Shown here: positions 1-11,000 of the stretch, in pieces
Position numbering within the stretch: the stretch's first letter is position 1
Layout: every line of letters begins with the position of its first letter
NCBI RefSeq assembly: GCF_003751625.1
Contig: NZ_RJUL01000002.1
Coordinates: 372,001 to 436,000 of the forward strand
Direction: 5' to 3'
Source: Gallaecimonas pentaromativorans
GTDB lineage: Bacteria; Pseudomonadota; Gammaproteobacteria; Enterobacterales; Gallaecimonadaceae
Length of the DNA stretch: 64,000 bases
The notes under the pieces: model-generated
Told to the model about the DNA's origin: nothing
The model's input: the letters and a program-made list of their open reading frames with translations, nothing else
The model's database searches: none
Program-made: the position numbers and the translations under genes

Positions 1-2
1 AC

Positions 3-2111
<2,109 letters not shown>

Positions 2112-2127
2112 GCCGCCAAGGCTTAAC

Positions 2128-2156
2128 AAAACGGCGCCCTAAGGCGCCGTTTTTTA
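2128..2156. terminator. Bidirectional intrinsic terminator between katG and the diguanylate cyclase
   Basis: Perfect 8-bp stem ACGGCGCC/GGCGCCGT with a 4-nt loop (2131-2150), preceded by an A-tract and followed by six T. It serves two convergent genes; the stop codon of the minus-strand gene lies in the T-tract. Confidence 0.9.
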
Positions 2157-5111
2157 TGCCGGTTTTACTGGCCCGGCGCTGGCCACCACCTGGTTTCGGC
2201 CGGTGTTTTTAGCCAGATAAAGGGCCTCGTCCGCCGCTTGCAGCAAGGCGGCGCTGCTGCTTGCCTGCTCTGAGCACACCACTCCGATGCTCACCGTCAG
2301 CGCCATGCCTTTGGCAATGTCATCGCCATTGATGTCGGCTATCGCCTGGCGCAATTGCTCACAACGCCGGCAGCCATCGGCAAGGGCGGTATTGGGCAGC
2401 AACAATGCAAACTCTTCGCCGCCCCAGCGGGCCACCAAATCCTGCTCGCGGCATTGGCTTTTCAATAGCGCCGCCACCCGCACCAGCGCCTTGTCACCCA
2501 CGCAGTGGGTAAAGCGGTCATTGATGGCTTTAAAGTGGTCGATGTCGATAAAGGCCAGGGTCAGGGTTTGTCGTTGCTGCTGGGCCTGGCTAAAAGCGGC
2601 CGACAAGGACTCGTCGAAGGCCCGGCGGTTGGCAAGGCCGGTCAGTACGTCCTGGCGGGCTTGTTTTTCAAGGGCCAGGGCTTGGACCTGCAACTGGCCA
2701 AGGAGCTGGGATTTTTCCTGGTTGGCCTGGCGCAGGCTTTCGGTCTGGCGCTTTAGCTCGTCGGTTTTATTGGCCACCAGTTCCAGTAGCCGCAGCTCGG
2801 AGCGGCGCAGGTGCCGGGTACGCCAAAACACCAGTAGCGCCACCAGCAACAACGCCAAAACAAGAGCCAGATAGGGCGCCCAGTGGCTCTGCCACCAGTA
2901 AGGCTGTTTGACGATCACCAACCTGGCTGGCAGGCTCCAATCGCCACCGCGGTTGGCGGCCTCGATACTGAGCACATAGCGCCCCGGCGCCAGGTTGGTA
3001 AATTCCAACTGATCGACGGTGCCGTTGTCATGCCAACCGCTGTCAAAGCCCTCCAGGCGCGAACGGTAATGAAGCGCGCTTGGCAAAATAAAGCTAAGCC
3101 CGGCAAATTTCACCTGCACGCGCTGCACCGCCGGCGCCAGCACCAGTTTGCCGGTAAGGCTGTGGCTCTGGCCATCCACCCATAGCCCTTCGATTGCCAC
3201 TTCGGGAATATAGTGCCCCACTTCGTCCAGCCTTGACGGCTGCACATGGCTGGCACCAACGGCAGTGGCTATCCAGATATCGCCACCTCGCCCCTCAATC
3301 ACGGTGGGGTTGGAGCCGCCATTGGCCTGGGCGCTCAGCATGCCGTCACTCTCGCCATAAAGCACCGGTTTGAGCTTTGGCTCGATGCCGTCGGCCACCG
3401 CGTTGGCATCATTTTCACTGACCCGCAAAATGCCTCGGTTGCTGGTCAGCCACAGGTTATGTTGCCGGTCGATAAAGACTTGGAAGTATTTATCAAAGGG
3501 CAATCCCTGCTGGCGGCCGATAAAGGCGCTTTTACCGCTACCAGCATCGAGGCGCAAAAGGCCCCGGTCAGTGGCTACCCAAAGCCGCTTGTTGGCCGGT
3601 TCGGCATAAAAGCCAAAGGCATACTCGGCCTTGTCATGCTGGCGAATGGGTACGGCTTTAAACCCCTTGCCATCAAAGGTGCCAAGGCCGGTGCCGGTGC
3701 CAATCCAGAGCCGGTTATCAAAGCGGGTGAGCGCCACCACAAAATTCCCTGGCAGGCCGTCACTGCTGCCAAAACTTTTGATGCCACTTTGGCTGACCTG
3801 GTTAAGCCCTTGAGAGGTGCCCACCCAGAGGCTGCCGTCGGCTTCGGGCAGCAATGCCCGCACCTCGTTGGAGCTAAGGCCGCTGTCCCGGTCTAAAAAG
3901 AGGCTCGCCTTACCGTGCCGATAGCGATAAAGCCCTGAGGCGTAAGTGCCCACCAGCAGGCTGCCATCCGTATCAAAGGCCAGGCTCAAAATGGATTGCT
4001 TTTGCATCACCGTCTCTACCACCCGGGCCTCGCTGGGTGAGTAACGGTTAAGGCCGCGGGCCGTGCCTATCCAGATATCGCCGCTCGGGTCTTCAAGGAC
4101 GGTGCGCACATAGTTGCCAGACAGCCCCACATCGGAGGTGACCGCCGAGAACGGCGAGTTGCGCAGCCGCAGCAAGCCGCCATTGGTGCCCACCCAGATA
4201 CTGTGTTCCCGGTCTTCAAAAAGCCCCAGCGCCCGGTTGCTGGGCAGGCCAAAGGACATATCCAGATGCTCAAGGCCGTAGCGTTGGCTGAGCCGGTAAA
4301 TACCCCGTTGCACCGTGCCCACCCAGAGGCTGCCCTGGTGGTCGGCCAGCAGTTGGGTGATAGCCAGGTCCAAGAGCGCTGGCGCCACCGGCTCGACCCG
4401 GTTGCCACTTAGGCGGTAGAGGCCGCGCTCACTGCCGATAAGCAACTGGCCTTGGTAATGCCGCAAATCAAAAACCGGCACCTCGGGCACCCCTTTAACG
4501 GCCGAGACATTGCCCGCCCGCCACAGCGCCAAGCCCTTGGCGGTGCCAATCCAGATACCGCCGTTATCGGCCTTGACCATGCTATAGATGGCGTTACTGG
4601 GCAGGCCATCGGCGGTGGTCCAGCGGCTAACATGCTGCTGGCTATCAACCCGGAACAGCCCGCCCCCTTCGGTGCCCACCCAAATGGCGCCCGCCTCATC
4701 GGCCCAGACCCGGTTAATCAAATAACCCAGCGGTTTATAAGCCTGCCAATGACCATCGGTCACGGTAGCCAAGCCGCCCCGGGCGCCGCCGATAATAAGG
4801 CGGCCCTTGGTATCCACATAAACGGCGCGAATACCCGCATCCGGCAGGCCGGTACCGGCATCACGGCCAAAGACTTTGAATTCTTTGCCATTAAAGCGAG
4901 CAATGCCCTCCCAGGTAGTTAGCCACAGATAACCGTCCGGGGTTTGGGCAACGCTGTTGATGGTGTTATGGGGCAGGCCCTCGCGGGTAGTCCAAACCGA
5001 TTTGAAATAGTGGCTCAGCGGCGCCATGGCCGAGGCGGGCGCAGCCACAGCCTGGCCAGCCCAGAACAGACAAATTGCGGCAAACAGCCGTAGGCGATAG
5101 AGCGGGCTCAT
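2154..5111 (-). CDS. Two-component-propeller sensor diguanylate cyclase (GGDEF)
   Basis: Predicted inner-membrane diguanylate cyclase making cyclic-di-GMP in response to a periplasmic signal. The start chosen (5111) gives the signal peptide MSPLYRLRLFAAICLFWAGQ and has AGGA upstream; a longer frame begins at 5159 without a ribosome site. Then come about 14 Reg_prop-type propeller repeats (recurrent DG.LW.GT / G.IWIGT units, two seven-bladed propellers), a Y_Y_Y domain (PGRYVLSIEAANRGGDWS), one membrane helix (about 745-765), a coiled coil, and a C-terminal GGDEF domain with active-site RWGGEEFALLLP. The A-site is GGEEF, so it should be active. Ligand unknown; related propeller sensors often respond to glycans (family knowledge). 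Convergent with katG. Confidence 0.93.
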   Translation of the reverse strand: MSPLYRLRLFAAICLFWAGQAVAAPASAMAPLSHYFKSVWTTREGLPHNTINSVAQTPDGYLWLTTWEGIARFNGKEFKVFGRDAGTGLPDAGIRAVYVDTKGRLIIGGARGGLATVTDGHWQAYKPLGYLINRVWADEAGAIWVGTEGGGLFRVDSQQHVSRWTTADGLPSNAIYSMVKADNGGIWIGTAKGLALWRAGNVSAVKGVPEVPVFDLRHYQGQLLIGSERGLYRLSGNRVEPVAPALLDLAITQLLADHQGSLWVGTVQRGIYRLSQRYGLEHLDMSFGLPSNRALGLFEDREHSIWVGTNGGLLRLRNSPFSAVTSDVGLSGNYVRTVLEDPSGDIWIGTARGLNRYSPSEARVVETVMQKQSILSLAFDTDGSLLVGTYASGLYRYRHGKASLFLDRDSGLSSNEVRALLPEADGSLWVGTSQGLNQVSQSGIKSFGSSDGLPGNFVVALTRFDNRLWIGTGTGLGTFDGKGFKAVPIRQHDKAEYAFGFYAEPANKRLWVATDRGLLRLDAGSGKSAFIGRQQGLPFDKYFQVFIDRQHNLWLTSNRGILRVSENDANAVADGIEPKLKPVLYGESDGMLSAQANGGSNPTVIEGRGGDIWIATAVGASHVQPSRLDEVGHYIPEVAIEGLWVDGQSHSLTGKLVLAPAVQRVQVKFAGLSFILPSALHYRSRLEGFDSGWHDNGTVDQLEFTNLAPGRYVLSIEAANRGGDWSLPARLVIVKQPYWWQSHWAPYLALVLALLLVALLVFWRTRHLRRSELRLLELVANKTDELKRQTESLRQANQEKSQLLGQLQVQALALEKQARQDVLTGLANRRAFDESLSAAFSQAQQQRQTLTLAFIDIDHFKAINDRFTHCVGDKALVRVAALLKSQCREQDLVARWGGEEFALLLPNTALADGCRRCEQLRQAIADINGDDIAKGMALTVSIGVVCSEQASSSAALLQAADEALYLAKNTGRNQVVASAGPVKPA

Positions 5112-5159
5112 GGGCGGTGGCAGGGTCCTGCTAAAGCGAATTGCGATAATGTGTAACAA

Positions 5160-5440
5160 AGCTTAACAATAATGGATTTCAAACCGATGGCACAGACCGG
5201 ACACTGCGGTTATTTTGCCTTTGGCCGCACAGATTAGGTATTTGCTTATTTACTGCCGCACTTTTGGGCAGAAAATGACGTTATTGGCCGGCGGCGAAGA
5301 CCAGGGCCTGAGCCGTAAATGGGGATATTTGTGCTGCCAGCGCTCTTTATTTGGGCGGTGGTTTTACCGCTGCTGGGTCTTTGGAAGATAGCCGGTGCTT
5401 TTTAACGACAGTGCCCCTTTAAAAGGGCTGGAGCCAATGG
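5160..5440. other. Intergenic region upstream of the diguanylate cyclase gene
   Basis: About 280 bp without a convincing gene. It contains a short ORF at 5319-5405 that would encode a 28-residue hydrophobic peptide (MGIFVLPALFIWAVVLPLLG...), but no ribosome site precedes it. Promoters for the two divergent genes must lie here; I could not fix -35/-10 boxes. Confidence 0.4.
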
Positions 5441-5731
5441 ATGAACCCCGCCAAAGTGTCTCGGGATAACCTCAGTCGCCTCACCGATTTACCCAATATT
5501 GGCAAAGCCTCGGCCGAGGACTTGCGCCTCTTGGGCATTTTTAAGCCGGAAGATGTAACAGGCCAAGACCCTTTGGTGCTGTATCAGCGCCTTTGCCAGC
5601 TGACCGCCAGCCGCCAGGACCCTTGCGTGCTGGACGTGCTGATGTCGGTGACCGACTTTATGGCAGGGGGCGAACCCCAGCCCTGGTGGGCCTTTACCGC
5701 GCAGCGAAAGCGCCTATACCCGGCGCTGTAA
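5441..5731 (+). CDS. Cdd1-like helix-hairpin-helix protein
   Basis: 96-residue protein resembling the Cdd1/'pathogenicity locus' family (small HhH proteins often annotated as mitomycin-resistance-like). The N-terminal half carries an HhH motif (LTDLPNIGKASAEDLRLLGI), followed by the family's conserved features: a Cys in DPCVLDVLMS, and a C-terminal PWWAFTAQRK segment. The start at 5441 has GGAG seven bases upstream. HhH motifs usually bind DNA non-specifically, but the cellular role of this family is unknown. It converges on the DUF6489 gene with only 4 bp between stops. Confidence 0.8.
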   Translation: MNPAKVSRDNLSRLTDLPNIGKASAEDLRLLGIFKPEDVTGQDPLVLYQRLCQLTASRQDPCVLDVLMSVTDFMAGGEPQPWWAFTAQRKRLYPAL

Positions 5732-5735
5732 CGGC

Positions 5736-5984
5736 TTATTCCCCTTTACCGGCCTTGCCCATCATCTGGGCCCAGAACGCTTTTTGCATCTCCTCGAAGG
5801 CCTTCATGTTGGCGCCGCCAAACCAGTTTTTGGCCAGAGCCTGGGGGTCCATTTCATTAAGGCCGGTGCGTAGCCGCTCTTCAAATTCGGCCATCATCGA
5901 GGCCTGCAGCGGCTTGAGATCTGGCAGCCCCAAAAATGCCCGGGCTTCTTCAGGGGTGCATTCCACGTTGATGGTGATCTTCAT
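5736..5984 (-). CDS. DUF6489 family protein
   Basis: 82-residue acidic protein beginning MKITINVECTPEEARAFLGL and ending with a FEEMQKAFWAQMMGKAGKG helix. The pattern 'TPEEARAFLGLPDL...NWFGG...MQ..FWAQM' matches DUF6489, a widespread proteobacterial family of unknown function. The frame stays open upstream to 6350, but the start at 5984 is preferred because AGGGAAG lies at the correct distance and the family begins at this methionine. Predicted cytoplasmic, largely helical; phasin-like packing would be speculation. Confidence 0.85.
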   Translation of the reverse strand: MKITINVECTPEEARAFLGLPDLKPLQASMMAEFEERLRTGLNEMDPQALAKNWFGGANMKAFEEMQKAFWAQMMGKAGKGE

Positions 5985-6253
5985 ATCAGCTTCCCTTTTG
6001 GATAAAAAACCTGCCTTCAAGCTAGTGCATACCCACAACCTTGGCAATGCAAGCGGTTGTTGGTAAAAGAAAAATGGTAAACCGCAAGAAGGAATGCCAA
6101 TGCTATGGATGCTCGCCTTTTGGCTAACCGCCGCGCTGCTGCTGGCGCCGCTGCCTTTTAAGCTGGTTGCGCTTTTTAAACACTTTGAAACCCTTCGCAT
6201 TTCCCGCTGGGCAGCCACTCGCGGTAGAGTCAAAACAATAACAAGGAGACGCC

Positions 6254-6679
6254 ATGAACCGTTTTTCACGCCACACCCCCTGGACCAAGGTAATGGCCGG
6301 CCTGCTGTTTCTCGATGCCATCGGCGGCCTGATAGAGGCCAAGAGCGCATTTAGCGACACCATCGCCAGCGATAGTTTCCACGGTGCCACGCTGATTGTG
6401 CTGCCGCTATTAAAGGTGCTGCTGGGCTACCTGGTGGTACAGCGCCAACGCCGAGCCCTGAGCCTTAGCGCTATCCTCTATGGCCTGCAAATTCTTGGCG
6501 TGAAACTGGGGGGCGTTTTTATCGCCTTAAGCACCTACCGGGCGGTCGGAGTGATGATCATCCAAGACAACAGCCATATCGCCATCGACCTCTCGGCGCT
6601 GGTGCTGTGCGCCATCGCCATCAAGGCCTGGCGAAGCGCGGCCGCCCTGCCCGCCAAAACACCGGCCTACCCCGCCTGA
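6254..6679 (+). CDS. Hypothetical four-helix membrane protein
   Basis: 141 residues with an excellent ribosome site (AAGGAG, 6 bases upstream). About four hydrophobic helices (roughly 13-30, 45-60, 70-95, 110-125) separated by short loops, ending in a Pro/Ala-rich tail. Not recognised beyond 'small integral membrane protein' of the DUF2127 kind, which is a weak resemblance. It is followed after 1 bp by the next membrane protein gene, so the two and the cold-shock fusion gene (7129) are probably one operon. Confidence 0.75.
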   Translation: MNRFSRHTPWTKVMAGLLFLDAIGGLIEAKSAFSDTIASDSFHGATLIVLPLLKVLLGYLVVQRQRRALSLSAILYGLQILGVKLGGVFIALSTYRAVGVMIIQDNSHIAIDLSALVLCAIAIKAWRSAAALPAKTPAYPA

Positions 6680-6680
6680 G

Positions 6681-7121
6681 ATGGCCATTAGCCTCGGCCT
6701 TTACGTTAAAAAACGCACCGGCCTGCCGCTTGGGGCCAAAGGCTCCCTTGGCCAGATGCTAAGGCGGGCCTTTGGCGCCGGCTCCTTTGACCGGTTTTGG
6801 ATCCATTGGAATCCCATTTTCAGCTACTACCTGGGGTATCGCCTGTACCGGCCTTTGGCCCGATATATTCCAGCGGCCCTGGCGCTGTGGTTAACCTTTG
6901 TGGGCTGCGGCGCATTGCACGACGCCGTCACCATGCTGGTGCGCGGCAGCGGCGCCTTTTTGTTCACGCCCTGGTTTGCCCTGATGGGGCTGTTGGTGGC
7001 GCTCAGTAAAACCCTGCCCCTTGGCTATGGCGCCAGCCCTTTTTGGCTGCGCGCCTTGATTAATCTCACCTTGATTGCCCTGTGCCTGGCGTTGGTGCTG
7101 GCCCTTGGCCTGACCTTTTAG
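6681..7121 (+). CDS. Short MBOAT-like membrane protein
   Basis: 146 residues. The segment SFDRFWIHWNPIFSYYLGY followed by LYRPL and LTFVGCGALHD is laid out like the central motif of membrane-bound O-acyltransferases (FW..WH..S..L...Y.PL, then LTF...G.WH), and the terminal His-Asp would fall on the catalytic His region. However, typical MBOATs have 350-500 residues; here only this core and three helices are present. It may be a reduced acyltransferase relative or simply a membrane protein with a similar motif. The start lies 1 bp after the previous stop, suggesting translational coupling. Confidence 0.7.
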   Translation: MAISLGLYVKKRTGLPLGAKGSLGQMLRRAFGAGSFDRFWIHWNPIFSYYLGYRLYRPLARYIPAALALWLTFVGCGALHDAVTMLVRGSGAFLFTPWFALMGLLVALSKTLPLGYGASPFWLRALINLTLIALCLALVLALGLTF

Positions 7122-7128
7122 GAACCCC

Positions 7129-7737
7129 ATGCGCTACCAAGGACGCCTTAGCAACTGGAACGATGACAAAGGCTTTGGGTTTGTCGAGCCCAATGGCGGC
7201 GGTAAACGCGCTTTTGTGCATATCTCGGCCTTTACCGGGCCAAGCCGCCGCCCGGTTGAGGGCGACCTTATCCATTACGAGGTGGTCAAAGACGACAAAG
7301 GCCGCCAGCAGGCGCGCGCGGTGCGCCTGGTCAGCGATAAAAAAGCGTCTGCCCCTCGCCCGGCCAAAAGCGGCGGCTTTGGCTCGGCCTTGGGATTGGT
7401 GTTTTTGCTGGTCATTATCGCTCTTGGGGCACTTAAAATCGTGCCGATGGCGATAGCGGGCCTTTATATCGGTGCCAGTTTTATCAGCTTCGCGCTCTAC
7501 GCCCGGGATAAACACGCCGCCAAGCGCGGCCACTGGCGCACCCCAGAGAACACCTTGCACCTTTTGGCACTGGCAGGGGGCTGGCCGGGCGCCGCCATGG
7601 CCCAGTATTTTTTTCGCCACAAATCAAAAAAGACCGTCTTTCGCGTAGTGTTTTGGCTGACGGTGGTAGCCAACCTGGCCGCCTTGTTCACTCTGCTGCT
7701 GGCCCCGCACAAGCTGACGCTTTGGCTGCCGCTTTGA
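7129..7737 (+). CDS. Cold-shock domain / DUF1294 membrane fusion protein
   Basis: 202 residues. N-terminal cold-shock domain (1-65) with the RNP-type motifs KGFGFV and RAFVHIS, able to bind single-stranded nucleic acid. A basic linker follows, then helices at about 85-115 and a DUF1294 domain (FALYARDKHAAKRGHWRTPENTLHL, then GGWPGA and QYFFRHKSKK) with a last membrane helix near the C-terminus. This domain pairing is common in gammaproteobacteria; function unknown. Ribosome site TAGGAA upstream; third gene of a probable three-gene operon. Confidence 0.92.
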   Translation: MRYQGRLSNWNDDKGFGFVEPNGGGKRAFVHISAFTGPSRRPVEGDLIHYEVVKDDKGRQQARAVRLVSDKKASAPRPAKSGGFGSALGLVFLLVIIALGALKIVPMAIAGLYIGASFISFALYARDKHAAKRGHWRTPENTLHLLALAGGWPGAAMAQYFFRHKSKKTVFRVVFWLTVVANLAALFTLLLAPHKLTLWLPL

Positions 7738-7909
7738 GGGTTAATATGGCTTCCACCACCTGGCGTGTCAGTACCATGGCGCTGCCGTCCATGGCCCCGG
7801 AGGGCTGCACCGCCAGGGCGGCACTTTGGGGACCTGAGCGAGGACATTCGTCGTTGCTGATAATGGCATTGCTACCGGCGCTATCTAGCTTGCACATGAC
7901 GCTCGCCAT
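7688..7909 (-). CDS. Possible small protein, unrecognised
   Basis: 73-codon frame (MASVMCKLDSAGSNAIISND...) with codon use like genuine genes of this genome, filling the otherwise empty stretch 7738-8028. Its last 50 bp overlap the cold-shock gene in antisense, and no good ribosome site precedes the ATG, so it may be chance. I do not recognise the sequence. Confidence 0.25.
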   Translation of the reverse strand: MASVMCKLDSAGSNAIISNDECPRSGPQSAALAVQPSGAMDGSAMVLTRQVVEAILTLKAAAKASACAGPAAE

Positions 7910-7984
7910 GAAAAGGCGCTGGCATAGGGGGGTGCAGCCTGGTGCCGGGGCGCCGACGTTGTTAAGGGGAAGGCCTTCCCAGCA

Positions 7985-8011
7985 TAAAAAAGCCGGCGCA
8001 ATGCGCCGGCT
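7985..8011 (-). terminator. Intrinsic terminator of the GH43 gene
   Basis: Ten-base perfect arms AGCCGGCGCA/TGCGCCGGCT with almost no loop, followed on the minus strand by six T. It lies 18 bp beyond the stop codon of the arabinanase-like gene. Confidence 0.9.
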
Positions 8012-8028
8012 GGGTCAACGGCCAGGCC

Positions 8029-11000
8029 TTAATTCTGGCCTTGCTGGTAGAGGCTCAGTACATCGCTGTCGCTCAGCGCGTCGTTAAAGATCTTCACCTC
8101 ATCGACCAGCCCCTGGTAGGGAATGTCCCAGAAGTTGACCCCCAGGGCAAAGCCGGTGGGGTCGGCGCCGCTGAAGATGTCCGGATAACCGCTGCCGGTG
8201 AACACCAATACCCCGTTCAGATACACCGCCACGCTGCCGTTGTTGACCACAAAGGCCAACTGCGACCAACTGTCGGTGGGGATCTGCTCGCCCATGTCAG
8301 TGTCGTACCAGGCTTCACCACTCCATAGCATGCTGTGCTTGCTGACCCCATCCACCCCCATGGGCACCAGGCTTATCCAACTGGCAGACGAGGCATAAGC
8401 GAAGAAGGCGCTGCTGTATTGGGTGAGCGCCGAAGGCTTGAGCCACAGCGACACACTGTAGCTGTTGTCGGTGATGAGGTTATTGGGCAAGGCCACGCCG
8501 CTGCTGCCATCGAGCACCAGGGCCTGGCCCACCACGCCGCTGGCGTAACTGACGCTGCCACCGCTGCTGCCAAGGGTGGCACCCACCACGGTGCCGGCGG
8601 CGAAGTTGCCTTGGCTGTCGGTTAGGTCGTCGTTGTCAAAGTCATACTCGGCCACCGGCGTTGGCGCTCCCAAAGAGCGCACTGTCACCGAGAAGGCCTT
8701 GCTGGTACTGAGCCCATCCAGGCTGAGGGTGGCGGTCAGGGTAACAGTGGTATCGCCCTGGCTGGCCGAAGGCTGGGTGACGGTGCCGTCATTGGCCAAC
8801 ACCGCGCTGTTACTGGACTGCCAGCTGATGGCACTGGCAAATTCACCGGTCGTCGGCAGGCTGAGGCTGGCTTTCACGGCACTGGTGTCGCCCACATCGA
8901 GCTTGGCCGCCGCCAGCGCCAGCAGCTCGCTGCTGCTGTCATGGTCAATATCCAGCGCCGTGATCTCTTCGCCGCTGAGCGCGGCATCGTAGACCTTCAG
9001 CTCGTCAATCAGGCCGTTATAGGGCGCATCCCAGTAGTTGACCCCCAGCGTAAAGACGCCGCTCTGGCCGGTGAACAGATCCGGGAAATCGCTGCCGCTG
9101 TAGACGGCGCTGCCGTTGAGAAAGACGGTGACGTGGCCATGGTCCACGGCAAAGGCCAGGTGCGACCAGCTGTCGGTGGCAATTTGGCGGCCGGCGCTGG
9201 CGTCGTACCAGCTTTGGCTGCCGCTCCACAGCATGGTGTTGCCGTCCCAGCTCCAGGGCACCAGGCTCAGCCAGTTATCGGTTGCCTGGGCGCCGAAAAA
9301 AGCGGTGCTGTATTGGCTGAGCGCCGCCGGATCCAGCCACAGCGACACCGTGTATTGGTTGCTGTCGATAAGGCCATCGGGCAGGCGCACCCCGGCGCTG
9401 CCGTCCAACCACAAGGCGTTGCCGGTCAGGCCGCTGGCAAACTGCACTGTACCGTCGCTGCTGTCGGGCGTAGCGCCGGTGGCGCTGCCCGCCCCATGCA
9501 GGCCAAGGCGGTCGCGCAAGTCGCTGTCAAAGCTGTACCAGGCGCTGCGGTTGTATTGATGACGGGCCGGCACCCTGATGGTGAAGGTCACCGTTTGGGT
9601 CTGGCCGTTTAGGGTGATGGTGGCGGTCAGGGTGACAGTTTGGTCCCCCTCACCCACGTTGGGGCGGGTGACGGTGCCGTCGCTGGCGATGACCTCGCTG
9701 TTGCTGGACTGCCAGCTGATGGTGGCGCCACGGCTGCCAAGGGTTGGCAAGGTCAGGCTGGCGCTGGTTTGGTTGGCATAACTCAAACTGTTGGCAATGC
9801 TTTGCAGCACCTCCGTGGTGGTTGCCGCCGGCAGTTGGCTGCCCCAGACGTTGGCGCCGTCTTCCCCCACCGCACTGAAGGTGGGCACCAGTTGGCCGAT
9901 GTTGTCGTTGTATTGCCAGGACAAGACCCCTTTGAAGGTGCCGAGGTTGTCGATGATCAAGGTGATCTGGTTGTCATCCCCCAGGCTGTAACTGCCGCTG
10001 TATTGGCCGCCAATGACGCCGTCGGCCGCCAGGCTCAGGTAGCCAGACGCCTTGGCACTGGTGTTGATGTCTTTGCCCAGGTCAATGAACTGGTAGTCGC
10101 CTTGCACGTCGACGGCATCGACGATGTTGTCGCCGTCCAGGGGCACATAGCGCAGCGGCGCCGCGACCGGCCAGCCGTCGGCATTGAACAGCAGTTGGTG
10201 CACCCGCACTTCATGGTATTCACCGCTGTCCAAAAAACGGGTATGCATCACCAGGTAATAGTGGCCGGTGGCGGCATCATAGTAGGTGGAGTTGTGGCCG
10301 GGAGACATATAACCGTGGTCGCTGCCCGGGTCACCGGCGTTGGCCTTAAACAGGTTGCCGGCCATGATCTTCTCGCCATAGGGAGCTATGGCGCTCCAAC
10401 TACCGGAGGCGGCAATCATGTCGTTGCCTTCCACATCCAGGTAGGGGCCGTCCGGCTCCCTGGAGCGGGACACCCGCAGGTTATAGCCGTCGTTCTGGGC
10501 ATAACCGCCAAAGGAGGTGAACAGGTAGTAGTATCCGGTGTCGGCGTTGTAGAGGATGTTGGGCCCCTCGATGGCGCTGAAATAGCCGCCGGTCAGGTGG
10601 GTGCCATAGCCTTGACCCGCTACCGGAAAGCCGGTGCTGTCGTCCATTTTCAAGATCCAGATGCCGCCGGAATAAGAGCCGTACACCATCCACAGCTGGC
10701 CATCGTTATCGTAAAAGACGTCCGGGTCTATGGCGTTGGGGTCAAGATTGCCGTTATAGACCTGGCCGTCGGCGCCGGTGCCCTCGGCGGCGGTCATGCC
10801 GGTTTTGAGAATAAGCCCCAGGTTTTGGTAAGGACCTTCGATGCTGTCGGACACCGCCACCCCGATGTAGGAGCGGGAACTGTCACAGTCGCCGCTGTCT
10901 ACCGAGCCACAAAAATCGTAATAGAAGTAGTAGCGGCCGTCGGCCAGCTTGATCACATCCGGCGCCCAGCTGCCCACATGGCCGCCGGTCCAGGCGATGC

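Noticed and set aside
5319-5405. 28-residue hydrophobic peptide frame upstream of the HhH gene
   Set aside because: No ribosome site and too short to judge; mentioned in the intergenic entry only.
6094-6354. 86-codon frame with a hydrophobic N-terminus (MPMLWMLAFWLTAALLLAPLP)
   Set aside because: It overlaps the first 100 bp of the next gene in another frame and its second half is basic low-complexity; the hydrophobic part might be a remnant, but I cannot support a gene.
7653-8087. 144-codon plus-strand frame after the cold-shock fusion gene
   Set aside because: Begins inside that gene in another frame and ends inside the GH43 gene after crossing its terminator.
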